A DNA stretch of 33,299 nt from JAGXTF01 sp038317095. Lineage in GTDB: Bacteria; Bacteroidota; Bacteroidia; NS11-12g; UBA955. The number at the start of each line of letters is the position of its first letter. The first letter of the stretch is position 1. The notes beneath the pieces were generated by a model. The model saw nothing but the letters and a program-made list of their open reading frames with translations, was not told the origin of the DNA and did not search any database. Positions 24,401 through 32,187 of this stretch are shown here, piece after piece. The stretch spans positions 1-33,299 of the forward strand of contig JBBQBB010000038.1 in the NCBI GenBank assembly GCA_038317095.1, given 5' to 3'. Both the position numbers and the translations under genes were made by a program.

Positions 24401-25856
24401 ATGTTACAGGCACATTCGGACATTGGCTGGTTCGGGTAACAGAAAAATCAAAATCTAAACTCTCAAACAAAGCTCCAGCGCAATAGGAATAACTTTCAAA
24501 CTGACCCATACCATAGACTACGACAATCAAACCGGAGTCACATTCCACAGTATTGGTAGATGGGTTGGCAACGTTTACCTGAAGATAGGAGTGTCCAGCG
24601 CAGGCAACGTCCACAAAAGATGCACCAGACAAAAGAGTACCGTTAAGTTTAACTGCATTTTTTGCGCTTGTAGCCACCAATATATTAATGTAATGTCTGT
24701 TCATATTGTTGGTGGTAGCAGTACCCACAACCGTTTTTAGCAATTTTTGGCTTTGATCTGGCATAATCAATATGGCAGGATCGCCATAGCCCCCCGAAGT
24801 TCCAGAGCAGGTACCCCCGTTTTTCATGTATTGTATTACATATATAGGACTATCCGCAGTGACACAAGCGGCAACTGCAGAAGTTATATCTTGCGTATAA
24901 TATGTTCCAGCATTTCTGACAGAGCCAATGTAAACACCATTCACCGAAATTTTGGTATTAGGCTTTGTTGCTATAACCCTAAAAACATAGCCTTTGGTGT
25001 TTGTCATAAAAGGCATCAAAACATGCTTCCTTCCCAAAATATTAATTGGGAAAACTTGGGTATATAAATGATCTACTGCAGTCCCACAAGCATTGCTAGG
25101 AATTCGAACAGAACGCATGCCAGAAAATAAATTAATTTTACCGCATCCATTGATCACCCTTACACGGGTGCCTGACAAATCACCTACACTTGAAGAATTG
25201 CTTGCACTTCCATCTGTAAATTTACTTTGCACTTGGTAGATTTGGCCTTTGGACAAGGTTATTGTAAAAGGAGTTCCTGCAACCTTGCCAGATTCTAATG
25301 CAGTTGTAGGCGTTATTTCTACCTGTACATTGGCATCCATACCTACAACCACAAATTCACTAGGCATATATTTACCGCCACTGGCAGTTTGGGTTGGAGT
25401 GTATGCCGCTACATAAAATTCCGGCGCTTTGGGTATGGATTCATAGGGCAAAACGAAGGTACCATCCGTACGATATTGTTCCAAATTTAACGTATAAACA
25501 TTCACTGGATCCTTGGCTACAACCCTTACGCTTCTTTTACTTTCAATATCAGAAGATGGTTTTTCATAGCCTTGCGGATAATAGAAATTGGGGTCCATAG
25601 AAACACGATTTACCACACCCGCAGTGATGTTTTTTGTAAATGCAGTGCCTCCAATCCTTGGATTGTCAATAACCACACTCGTATTTACTTCACTGGTAAT
25701 AAAAAGCAACAATGAATCTGGATATCCGCCAGATCTTGCTTCCATTTCCATGAAACTTAAATAAAACAATTTACCTGTGGAAGACAGTTGGGCGCTGATT
25801 TTTCCTGTTAGGGTAATTAAACCAATGGCAAATAATGCCTTGATTGATAACTTCAT
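21402..25856 (-). CDS. Giant T9SS type B surface protein with IgGFc-binding-like head and PKD stalk
   Basis: The 1484-residue protein has a signal peptide (cut near residue 22, SAQ). Residues about 24-465 resemble the IgGFc-binding N-terminal domain (GKLFYLSFMEME, then beta-rich repeats). About eleven PKD-like units of roughly 84 residues follow (467-1390), with cores such as WNFGDG (near 498), WDFGDGG (near 746) and WTFGDGG (near 1260). The end is a T9SS type B (CHU_C/gliding-associated) sorting domain: FTPNNDGLNETF near 1400, FDRWGGKLFES, WDGRDNKGDQAPEGVYGY and a terminal TLIR. Nearly every PKD-like unit has one Cys near its start and one in a GC(K/T/A)D motif near its end, probably a disulfide. 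It is exported across the outer membrane and probably acts as an adhesin. A secreted protein is co-translated downstream. Confidence 0.93.
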   Translation of the reverse strand: MKLSIKALFAIGLITLTGKISAQLSSTGKLFYLSFMEMEARSGGYPDSLLLFITSEVNTSVVIDNPRIGGTAFTKNITAGVVNRVSMDPNFYYPQGYEKPSSDIESKRSVRVVAKDPVNVYTLNLEQYRTDGTFVLPYESIPKAPEFYVAAYTPTQTASGGKYMPSEFVVVGMDANVQVEITPTTALESGKVAGTPFTITLSKGQIYQVQSKFTDGSASNSSSVGDLSGTRVRVINGCGKINLFSGMRSVRIPSNACGTAVDHLYTQVFPINILGRKHVLMPFMTNTKGYVFRVIATKPNTKISVNGVYIGSVRNAGTYYTQDITSAVAACVTADSPIYVIQYMKNGGTCSGTSGGYGDPAILIMPDQSQKLLKTVVGTATTNNMNRHYINILVATSAKNAVKLNGTLLSGASFVDVACAGHSYLQVNVANPSTNTVECDSGLIVVVYGMGQFESYSYCAGALFESLDFDFSVTRTSQCPNVPVTLKAITVVKNVKKYLWNFGDGFTDTGKSVVHSFKKTGSFYVVMQAIIQGACGTNDTITRSKIVTIKPGPLYNMPDTLFQCTNSLSMKFDAPINVKYLYKWQDSSVKSSYTATLPGKVWLRIRDTATNCILIDSTLVQQFNPVVAKIGYDTANKCNSQNFFALTDSSVYKSDSYKSSKWVLTRPKVKDSIVSLKRFRIRFDTLGAYPIKYTIISQNGCKDTTFATLNVVGFPSAVFTTQKPEYCQKELATFEDSSTGQGGIKTTYWDFGDGGTATGLKVTHSYLTYNTFKVRLITETTYNCRDTADSMIVVNPLPVMAMTATTNDVCKKANSFTFIEGTTLPKGSLFSNQWKYMKVVTGGVSILNNIKFTDTGNWIVRLYNTSDKGCTDSIKKTVYVAPEPVAKIAFTDSSLCFKGHFYDMNDASTVSKGTIASRKWTFSDATTSTAKTITKKTFATYGNYNVKMVVTTTTYNCKDSVTRSLKVNSSPLAQFAVNDSAQCLKGNDFTFTPNSTFNVAGVTANYNWTFGDASNSTIAVPSHKYASSNTFNVKFIISTSQGCADTATRKMVVDPNPVAAFTKSKDSACFGLYKFDFMNTTAFGGAFTSKWSLGDATTAATKDVVQKNYGSANTFNVKLVVTTNPQGCKDSVTQPVVLMPVPKADFTINNPNQCLAGNSFVFNNTTLLNGSTGMGYQWVFTPGSTFNTQNIANQIMADTGAYQIKLTSTSGFGCTDNITKNIYVAESPTVSISGYDECTGEDIQFTANGSINSGSIVSYNWTFGDGGTSKTQDPLHAYSTANTWNASCTVTSDKGCTAVGGPLSIQSFALPKANFDFEQLTSRGIETDHKLTFTGSGASGYLWTFYNGSTDFTGGPVFKTFTDTGRKAVKLWVINTDGCTDSITKLIYLKPELQMWISTSFTPNNDGLNETFGPSTIFGLSKFKMQIFDRWGGKLFESKDPKLPWDGRDNKGDQAPEGVYGYEISFRYIDGKIFVYQGTITLIR

Positions 25857-25968
25857 AACTGCGAATGTAACTTTTTTTTCTCGAATATTAATTCACAATT
25901 AAAATGACCAATTTTTTATTTTAAGAAAATGACATTCCTGTGACACTAATACATTATAGTGTTATCTA

Positions 25969-27153
25969 TCAATATATTACAGCACTGGCAATCAATTCAG
26001 CATGGTGGTAAATTGCCAAGAATTGACCCGGAGTGACCGCTTTTTGGGCGTTTTGAAATTTTGCAAAATACTTTCCATCCAAGTTAACCAGCTCGCCGTG
26101 GAAGAGATTTTGCCTATATCGCACCTTCATTTCAAACAATTGGGTTTCGCCAATGTTGAGTGCCAAATCGTCCCTGAGCCAATGCATTCCGGCACCATCC
26201 ACAGTCAATGCGCGAATAGACAATGCGGGATGATCGTCGCCTTGGCCAACATAAACAATGTTATTTACGACATCTGTTTGCAATACGAACAGGGGTTTTA
26301 CCATGCCCCCAATGTGCAAACCTTTGCGCTGACCCAAGGTATAAAAATGTGCTCCTTGGTGGGTTCCTACTTTAATTCCATCTGTTGTCAAAAATACAGG
26401 GCGTTCTGCCAATTCTACAGGATTGGTGGAACCATTTTGCATTTTCAGATACGCCAAAACTTTAGGTGCATTTGCAGAAATTTCAATAACATCGCCCACT
26501 TTCTTTGACAATTTCTGCTGTAAGAATTCCGGCAAACTCACCTTTCCTATAAAACACAAACCTTGACTGTCTTTCTTGGCCGCGGTGACTAGTTTTGCTT
26601 CTTCAGCCAATCTCCTTACTTCGGGTTTCAATAAACCACCAATTGGAAATAAAGCTTTTGACAATTGGCCTTGGGTTAGCTGGCATAAGAAATAACTCTG
26701 GTCTTTATTTGGATCTTCACCAGCCAATAAATGGTATGTTCTATTTCCATTTATAATTGATTCTGTTTTTTGAACGTAATGACCCGTAGCGACAAAATCA
26801 GCACCAAGCTTTAAAGCATTTTTTAAAAAAATATCAAACTTAATTTCACGGTTACATAGCACATCCGGATTAGGAGTTCTACCCGCTTCGTACTCGTTGA
26901 ACATATAGTCTACAATGCGTGTTTTGTAATCTACAGACAAATCTAAAACTTGGAATGGAATGTCCAATTGTTCTGCAATAAGCATTGCGTCGCGGCTGTC
27001 ATCAATCCAAGGGCAATCATCTTCTAAAGTAACAGAAGCGTCGTTCCAATTGCGCATAAAGAGTCCGATTACTTCATGGCCATCTTGCTTTAGCAACAGC
27101 GCCGCCACAGAGCTATCCACTCCTCCGCTTAATCCTACAACTACCCGCGCCAT
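25969..27153 (-). CDS. mnmA: tRNA-specific 2-thiouridylase MnmA
   Basis: The 394-residue cytosolic enzyme thiolates U34 of Lys, Glu and Gln tRNAs. The PP-loop is SGGVDSS (9-15). The catalytic cysteines are Cys100 in DVLCNREIKF and Cys200 in SQGLCFIGK. GQRKGL marks the central domain, and a C-terminal beta-barrel follows. Compared with the usual form, there seems to be an insertion of about 20 residues between VGDVIEI and GAHFYTLGQRKGL. The longest frame starts at 27186, but the ATG at 27153 gives the standard MARVVVGLSGG start. It lies 8 bases after a perfect -7 box with a matching -33 element. It is a single-gene unit, 60 bases downstream of the VWA gene. Confidence 0.96.
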   Translation of the reverse strand: MARVVVGLSGGVDSSVAALLLKQDGHEVIGLFMRNWNDASVTLEDDCPWIDDSRDAMLIAEQLDIPFQVLDLSVDYKTRIVDYMFNEYEAGRTPNPDVLCNREIKFDIFLKNALKLGADFVATGHYVQKTESIINGNRTYHLLAGEDPNKDQSYFLCQLTQGQLSKALFPIGGLLKPEVRRLAEEAKLVTAAKKDSQGLCFIGKVSLPEFLQQKLSKKVGDVIEISANAPKVLAYLKMQNGSTNPVELAERPVFLTTDGIKVGTHQGAHFYTLGQRKGLHIGGMVKPLFVLQTDVVNNIVYVGQGDDHPALSIRALTVDGAGMHWLRDDLALNIGETQLFEMKVRYRQNLFHGELVNLDGKYFAKFQNAQKAVTPGQFLAIYHHAELIASAVIY

Positions 27154-27161
27154 TTGGTGTG

Positions 27162-27191
27162 CAAATTTACCATCGAACAAGCACAATCAAA
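27162..27191 (-). promoter_or_regulatory. Full -33/-7 promoter of mnmA
   Basis: TTTG (27188-27191), an 18-base spacer, then TAAATTTG (27162-27169), and the ATG 8 bases later. Both elements match the Bacteroidota consensus exactly. Confidence 0.7.
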
Positions 27192-27213
27192 GTAAAATTC
27201 TGCGAAAACGAGT

Positions 27214-29274
27214 TCAATATGCACCTTCTCGTTTGCGTAAAAACCATTCCAAAGAAAAGCAAATGACTATGATTCCAAAAAACCATTTCCAATGAATTAA
27301 TTCCGTGACTTTATACGCTTGGGTAATTAGGCTTGGATTGCTTTTTTTATTTTTCAACTCGTCTACCAGCTTTTTTAAGTTTACAAATGAAAAGAATTTG
27401 CCATTATTTGCTTTTGCAATATTGCGCAGTAATGCATGGTTTGCCACCGTATTTTCCATTTCAATAGGTCTGTTGGCCACTGTAAACCTTCCACCAGAAG
27501 TTTCGTTTTTACCCCCCTTATGAATGGCAGAATATGTGTAATCGCCAATACCCAATTGGCCCATATCCAGTTTATACCTTTTTAAATTTTTGGCAAACTT
27601 TGCAGTTTTGTGAAATCCATTTTTACTGTCTATTGAAATTTCGCAGTCTGCACGGTTGTCCAACTCCATGTTTTCATTTACAAATTCTGCGATAATCTGA
27701 ACGCTTTCCGTAGCATCCACATCCGGATTTTCTACAAACGTGGTAAACTGCATTTTTGCTTCATTCAAGCTAAGATATTGAATGGTATTCAAGACCAAAT
27801 GATCGAACAATTTTTGGTTCTTGTTAATTTCATAATCTTTAAGCCTCCATTTCCAAAGGCCTTCTCCAAATAGCCAAGCCTGTCGGCCACCATTTAGCTG
27901 TGCAAAACCCCAAAGGGGCATTTGGGTATTTACATTGCCTATTTTTTGAAACAATAAAGATTTAAAACCATTGCCCACCTTATACCGCCCAAAATGTGAA
28001 AGTAACGGCGGCCAATTTTTAACTTGTGTTGCCAAATCACCGTCGACTAAAAACTCTGCAAAATCTGCATTCAAATTCGCTTGCGTTAAGTTTGACCCAT
28101 CACCGGTTTGTAAATCAAAGCCAAATTCTGAACCGTTGAGAAGTCTAGGATTGCATTGTTCACTAAAAATTACCCAAACGCCCTTTTTTCCCGTAACTAT
28201 TTGGCGCAACCATTTTAATTCAGCGTCATTCGCTGGAAAACCATGGCAGATAGCTACATCAAAAGCATTCGCTGTGGGCAAGTTTCCCGCCTCATATTTT
28301 TTCACTTCATACTGTAAATTGGACTCAAAGGTTCTAGAAATTGCCGCTACATCTGGGTGAGCCGAGTGAGCCATTATGGCCACTTTACGCCGGGTATCGG
28401 TTACATTAACCCACACCCCTTTTTTATTGTTTAGTGTATTGTTTTCATTTTGCAATATGGGTATTACCACCTCATAGTGTTTAATGCCCACTTTTGTAGG
28501 ATTGACCAAAAATGAAAGTTTTGCAAAATCCCCTTTGGAACCTGTTCTAGTCCATAATTGCCTGCCTATTTTAACGCCATCTTCCCACAGTTCTATAGGA
28601 ATTTGACTAGAAAAAATCCCCTCCACGCGAATATTGGCTTCAACCGTAAATTCATTTTCAAAAAAAACCGTTGAGTTAGACTCAACAGTTGAAACCCAAG
28701 CATCGGGATAAACAACAGTATCACCTAAACCCACCGTAAAAATAGGCGCAGGTTTATTTAACCTTTGAAATAGAGGATTAATCCCAAAATTCTGAATGCC
28801 ATCAGAAATCAATACCAGCGCCGCTATATTTTTACCCTCTTGAATTTCATTGGTATAATCAAAAACAGACGAAATGGATGTTTTACGGTTGTTTAAAACT
28901 GTATCTGTAAAATTTTGAACGCTTTCTGAAAAACTGTACATTTTCAAATCAAATTTACTGGACAATGCATTGAATGCTTCTGCGACTTTGCTTTTCAATT
29001 GCGGGGTATCGGCGCTTGAAATAGACATGCTTTGATCCAGATAAACCAAAAGAGTGGGCTTAATTTCTTGGTTAAATTTGATTTTAACTATGGGGGAAAG
29101 TAACAAAGCAAAAATTAAAAACAACCCTACAAAACGCAGCAAACGCATCAGCCATAACAATTTGTTGTTTTCAAAGAAATGTTTGCGATACAATAACCAG
29201 GTGAGCCCGCCTGCTAAAAACGCACAAAGTGCAATAAACCAAAGGGGGGATAATGTAATGATTTCGAAGCCCAA
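27214..29274 (-). CDS. Membrane protein with von Willebrand factor A domain
   Basis: The 686-residue protein has two N-terminal membrane helices (about 10-30 and 41-61), a VWA domain starting near residue 73 with an intact MIDAS start DQSMS (Asp80, Ser82, Ser84) and the later ISDGIQNFG, a beta-rich middle, a segment near 300-390 that looks like a glutamine-amidotransferase-like fold (KVAIMAHS, FDVAICHGFP, KGVWVIFSEQ), and a final membrane helix (about 655-675). This layout occurs in BatA-like and related Bacteroidota envelope proteins, but the function is unknown. The start is a TTG; the next in-frame Met lies inside the second helix. No moxR or batB-type neighbours are present. Confidence 0.85.
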   Translation of the reverse strand: MGFEIITLSPLWFIALCAFLAGGLTWLLYRKHFFENNKLLWLMRLLRFVGLFLIFALLLSPIVKIKFNQEIKPTLLVYLDQSMSISSADTPQLKSKVAEAFNALSSKFDLKMYSFSESVQNFTDTVLNNRKTSISSVFDYTNEIQEGKNIAALVLISDGIQNFGINPLFQRLNKPAPIFTVGLGDTVVYPDAWVSTVESNSTVFFENEFTVEANIRVEGIFSSQIPIELWEDGVKIGRQLWTRTGSKGDFAKLSFLVNPTKVGIKHYEVVIPILQNENNTLNNKKGVWVNVTDTRRKVAIMAHSAHPDVAAISRTFESNLQYEVKKYEAGNLPTANAFDVAICHGFPANDAELKWLRQIVTGKKGVWVIFSEQCNPRLLNGSEFGFDLQTGDGSNLTQANLNADFAEFLVDGDLATQVKNWPPLLSHFGRYKVGNGFKSLLFQKIGNVNTQMPLWGFAQLNGGRQAWLFGEGLWKWRLKDYEINKNQKLFDHLVLNTIQYLSLNEAKMQFTTFVENPDVDATESVQIIAEFVNENMELDNRADCEISIDSKNGFHKTAKFAKNLKRYKLDMGQLGIGDYTYSAIHKGGKNETSGGRFTVANRPIEMENTVANHALLRNIAKANNGKFFSFVNLKKLVDELKNKKSNPSLITQAYKVTELIHWKWFFGIIVICFSLEWFLRKREGAY

Positions 29275-29313
29275 AATTTGCCTTTTAAAATATTTTATCT
29301 GATTTTGTATAAA

Positions 29314-29339
29314 AAAAGGCCTGCGAAAGCAAGCCTTTT
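29314..29339 (-). terminator. Terminator of the T9SS type A gene
   Basis: An 11-bp stem (AAAAGGCTTGC with GCAGGCCTTTT on the minus strand, one G-U wobble) with a 4-base loop, followed by T residues. It lies 19 bases after the stop of the gene ending at 29359. Confidence 0.82.
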
Positions 29340-29358
29340 AATAAGCTCTATTTTTTAT

Positions 29359-30024
29359 TTAAATTTTTACAAATTGTTTGCGCAGTGTATTTTGAGAACC
29401 TGCTACCTCAATTACATAAACTCCTTTTGCCAAATCTGCAATATCCATGGCATTTTTACCAGCAACACCAGAAATGTTTTTCACCACAGCCCCTTGGGCA
29501 TTAATCACCGAGATTTTGCCTAAAGAATTTGTAAATACATTTAGCTGGTTGGCGGCTGGATTTGGGTACAATTGAAAATCCAATGTAGAAATAGTTGTAA
29601 CACTAGCTCCATATTGCACCATAACTGTAGCAATGACCGTATCGCGCTTGGTGGGATTGTTGATGCCGTAAATCTCGTACTTAATAACCGCGGTATCCGC
29701 AAAACCTTCAGGATATACGGTAATTTTTAGATTGACTTTTCCATTGTTCGCAACGGTTTGAAAAGTATCGTCTACAAAAGTGGCCCTGCAATTGAAATCA
29801 TCACAGAATTGGACAATCCATTTCGCCGGAAAATCAACACCAATCTTCTTGTATGCCACACGTGTAGCAGTTCCAGATTTATTGGTTAGATACAAATGGA
29901 CGTCGGTAGGATCTGTATGGGGAATCGTGAAATTTTGAATTTTACCGTTGTCAAATGTCACACCCTGTGCGGATGCATTCAATGAAAAAAACACAATTAC
30001 TGAGGAAAGCACTATTTTAAACAT
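29359..30024 (-). CDS. Secreted protein with T9SS type A sorting domain
   Basis: The 221-residue protein has a signal peptide (MFKIVLSSVIVFFSLNASAQ). Residues about 21-140 form a beta-rich domain with a Cys pair (FCDDFNC). The C-terminal part, from about residue 146, is a type A T9SS sorting domain: FQLYPNPAANQLNV, then KISVINAQGAVVKN, LAKGVYVIEV and LRKQFVKI. It is expected on the outer surface or secreted. The role of the small front domain is unknown. The longest frame begins at 30150, but the extra 42 residues overlap yjjG and the promoter. The ATG at 30024 sits 5 bases after a perfect -7 box, so the short form is used. Confidence 0.92.
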   Translation of the reverse strand: MFKIVLSSVIVFFSLNASAQGVTFDNGKIQNFTIPHTDPTDVHLYLTNKSGTATRVAYKKIGVDFPAKWIVQFCDDFNCRATFVDDTFQTVANNGKVNLKITVYPEGFADTAVIKYEIYGINNPTKRDTVIATVMVQYGASVTTISTLDFQLYPNPAANQLNVFTNSLGKISVINAQGAVVKNISGVAGKNAMDIADLAKGVYVIEVAGSQNTLRKQFVKI

Positions 30025-30029
30025 AGATG

Positions 30030-30058
30030 CAAATATAACATTTTTAGGAAGATTCAAA
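30030..30058 (-). promoter_or_regulatory. Full -33/-7 promoter of the T9SS type A gene
   Basis: TTTG (30055-30058), 17 bases, then TATATTTG (30030-30037), and the ATG only 5 bases later. Transcription is predicted to begin at about the start codon, giving an essentially leaderless message. Confidence 0.72.
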
Positions 30059-30070
30059 GTCAGAGATTTA

Positions 30071-30811
30071 TCATAAACCAAAATTGTCGTCCACGAGGGC
30101 TGCCGCTTCAAGCAATACACAAGCTTGGCCAATGTATAATGGATGATCAAGAATTGTTAAATCTGAAACTTCCAAATTGTGCCGGTTAAACCAAATGGTT
30201 CTAATCCCAGCATGAATTCCCCCTTTAACATCGGTTTCCAAATTGTCTCCCATATAAATGGCTTCTGATTTCAGGCATTCACCCATATCCAATGCCAAAT
30301 CAAATACTGCTTTGTTTGGCTTGGCAAAACCTGCAGATTCTGATGTTACCATAAAGTCAACGAAGGGTTGAATACCAGCGTGTTTTATTTTAAGATTTTG
30401 GGTTTTATCAAAGCCATTGGTAAGCAATCCAATTTTGTATTTGGCACTCATTGCTTCCAAAAAAGGCAATGCCCCTGAAATTAAACGCGTCATAACAGGA
30501 CAAATTTCCAAATATTCTTCCCAAATGGACTCCGGATGATCTGTCTCAGGGATACCCATTTGTCTGAAAGTATCGGCAAACCTTTCTGTTCTTAAAAAGT
30601 CTTTTTCGATCTCTCCATTTTCATACCGGGTCCAATAAGTTTTATTTACCTTTTGGTATAATGCAACAAATTGCTGCACGTTATACCCACTTTTGAAGTG
30701 CAAATGGTGGCTGTGGAAAAGGGTTGTTAGTGCATCTTCGGCATTTGCGTCAAAATCCCAAAGTGTATTATCCAAATCCAGCAAAAGCAATTTAACAGAA
30801 GGGACAAGCAT
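30071..30811 (-). CDS. yjjG: YjjG-like HAD-family nucleotidase
   Basis: The 246-residue HAD hydrolase has motif I DLDNTLWDFDANAE (nucleophile Asp12, Asp14), motif II LLTNGFDKTQ, the motif III Lys in AKPNKAVF and motif IV MGDNLETDVKGG. The features after motif I (DANAEDALTTLF) and the cap segment GEIEKDFLRTERF match the YjjG subfamily, whose E. coli member is a pyrimidine 5'-nucleotidase acting on non-canonical nucleotides. It starts 4 bases after the SIMPL gene stop, so it is the third gene of the adk-SIMPL-yjjG transcript. A link with adk in nucleotide handling is plausible but not shown. Confidence 0.93.
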   Translation of the reverse strand: MLVPSVKLLLLDLDNTLWDFDANAEDALTTLFHSHHLHFKSGYNVQQFVALYQKVNKTYWTRYENGEIEKDFLRTERFADTFRQMGIPETDHPESIWEEYLEICPVMTRLISGALPFLEAMSAKYKIGLLTNGFDKTQNLKIKHAGIQPFVDFMVTSESAGFAKPNKAVFDLALDMGECLKSEAIYMGDNLETDVKGGIHAGIRTIWFNRHNLEVSDLTILDHPLYIGQACVLLEAAALVDDNFGL

Positions 30812-30815
30812 TCTG

Positions 30816-31562
30816 TCAATTGGCTCCGTAACCTGATGTAATGGTTACCCTGGCTGTTTTTAATTTGTTTGCGGTATTAAAAACACCACCCCAACTAAAA
30901 TCTTCATTTTGGTATTGACCCGTAATTTGAAATACGCCCAAGGTAGATTTTTTCAGTGCCCCCAATTTGCTTCCAGCTGCAGTTGCAATTTTTTCAGCAC
31001 GCAAACGTGCATCTGCGGTTGCTTTTTCAATCAAACTCACCTTCAAATCGCTGAGCCTTGTAAAATAATATTCCGGATTTTGGCTGTTAAACTCCAAGCC
31101 GTCTTCAATTAACGCCATAGATTCACGGCTGATTCTTGCCACTTCATCTACCCTGCGGGATTTTAGCGTGACCGTTTGAGACACCTTATGACCCAAAAAA
31201 ACACTTCTGCTGACTCCATTTTCATTGCGGTATTCAAATAGTTTTTCTGTACTCATTGTTCCAAAAACAATTTCGGAATCGTTCACGCCTTTTCCTTTTA
31301 AAAATGCAGTTACCTTATCTTGGTCGGCTTTAACATCTTGGTAAACCGCCTTTAATTCCGCACCAGTGCGGCTAAAATTGGCATTCCAAACTATAAGGTC
31401 ACTTGTAAAATCAACCTCTGCCATTCCTGTAACATTTATATACTCTCCGGCTGGTTTTCTTTTAAAACCGTCTCCAACGAACCAGGCAGCAACAATTAAA
31501 CCCAATGCAGACACAATTACTGCCATTATATTACGCGATACGCCGGTTACTGGAATTGCCAT
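30816..31562 (-). CDS. SIMPL domain (DUF541) protein with N-terminal anchor
   Basis: The 248-residue protein has one membrane helix near residues 12-30 (IMAVIVSALGLIVAAWFVG) and then a SIMPL/DUF541 domain from about residue 42 (INVTGMAEVDFTSDLIVWNANFSRTG..., later LRAEKIATAAGSKLGALKKS, and ARVTITSGY at the end). SIMPL proteins are periplasmic or membrane bound, and some form ring oligomers. Their function is poorly known, with links to stress in some bacteria. Its start overlaps the 3' end of adk by 16 bases. Met13 would be an alternative start, but it lies right at the helix. Confidence 0.9.
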   Translation of the reverse strand: MAIPVTGVSRNIMAVIVSALGLIVAAWFVGDGFKRKPAGEYINVTGMAEVDFTSDLIVWNANFSRTGAELKAVYQDVKADQDKVTAFLKGKGVNDSEIVFGTMSTEKLFEYRNENGVSRSVFLGHKVSQTVTLKSRRVDEVARISRESMALIEDGLEFNSQNPEYYFTRLSDLKVSLIEKATADARLRAEKIATAAGSKLGALKKSTLGVFQITGQYQNEDFSWGGVFNTANKLKTARVTITSGYGAN

Positions 31563-32131
31563 ACTTTTGAAATTTCGGTTTTGAGTGAATTAAATATTTC
31601 TTCTACTTCCCCTATGCCTAAAACGCCAACGTAACTGTTTTTTAGGGAATAGTATTCTTGCAAAGGTAAGGTTTTGGATTGGTATTCGCGGAATCTGTTT
31701 CGGATGGTGTCTTCGTTCTGGTCATCTGCCCTGTCGCTAGTAATACCTCTCAGCAATAGGCGTTTCACCAATTCATCCTCCTTTACTTCCAAGCCCAGAA
31801 CTATACCAATTTTTTGTTTAAATCCAAGTAGCATGTTTTCCAAGGCATCTGCTTGGGTTACTGTTCTTGGGAAACCATCAAAAACAAATCCCTTCGCCTC
31901 TGGTTTTGACAAAATAAAATTCCGAACCATACCAATCACAACTTCATCTGGCACCAGCTCTCCTCTGCTAATAAAACCATTGGCTTGTTGCCCCAATTCT
32001 GTGCCAGCCGTTCTTTCAGCGCGCAATAAATCACCCGTAGAGATATGAACCAGGTCAAAGTGTGCAATCAGCTTTTCGCTTTGGGTGCCTTTACCAGCAC
32101 CAGGGGGTCCAAAAATGATAAGATTTAACAT
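31547..32131 (-). CDS. adk: Adenylate kinase, short type
   Basis: The 194-residue enzyme catalyses AMP + ATP to 2 ADP in the cytosol. The P-loop is GPPGAGKGT (8-16), followed by STGDLLRAE, DGFPRTVTQAD (AMP-binding) and a short LID region (LLLRGITSDRADDQNEDTIRNRF) lacking the zinc-binding segment of long bacterial forms. A near-consensus -7 box (TTACTTTG, 32139-32146) lies 7 bases before the ATG. It is the first gene of a three-gene transcript with SIMPL and yjjG. The upstream ATP-grasp gene ends 56 bases before it. Confidence 0.97.
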   Translation of the reverse strand: MLNLIIFGPPGAGKGTQSEKLIAHFDLVHISTGDLLRAERTAGTELGQQANGFISRGELVPDEVVIGMVRNFILSKPEAKGFVFDGFPRTVTQADALENMLLGFKQKIGIVLGLEVKEDELVKRLLLRGITSDRADDQNEDTIRNRFREYQSKTLPLQEYYSLKNSYVGVLGIGEVEEIFNSLKTEISKVWQFQ

Positions 32132-32187
32132 CCGTGGGCAAAGTAAATAAAAAAGGACCTGTGTTTTAAGAATTTATGAAATCAATC

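Noticed and set aside
25941..25964. ACACTA/TAGTGT hairpin after mnmA promoter-distal end
   Set aside because: The stem is short (6 bp) with no T run in either direction near enough, so I could not support a terminator or operator call.
26002..26508. 168-residue plus-strand open frame
   Set aside because: It lies wholly antisense to mnmA, whose motifs are certain, and its translation has no recognisable features.
30025..30150. N-terminal extension of the T9SS type A protein
   Set aside because: It would bury the signal peptide at residue 43 and run through a perfect -33/-7 promoter and the end of yjjG.
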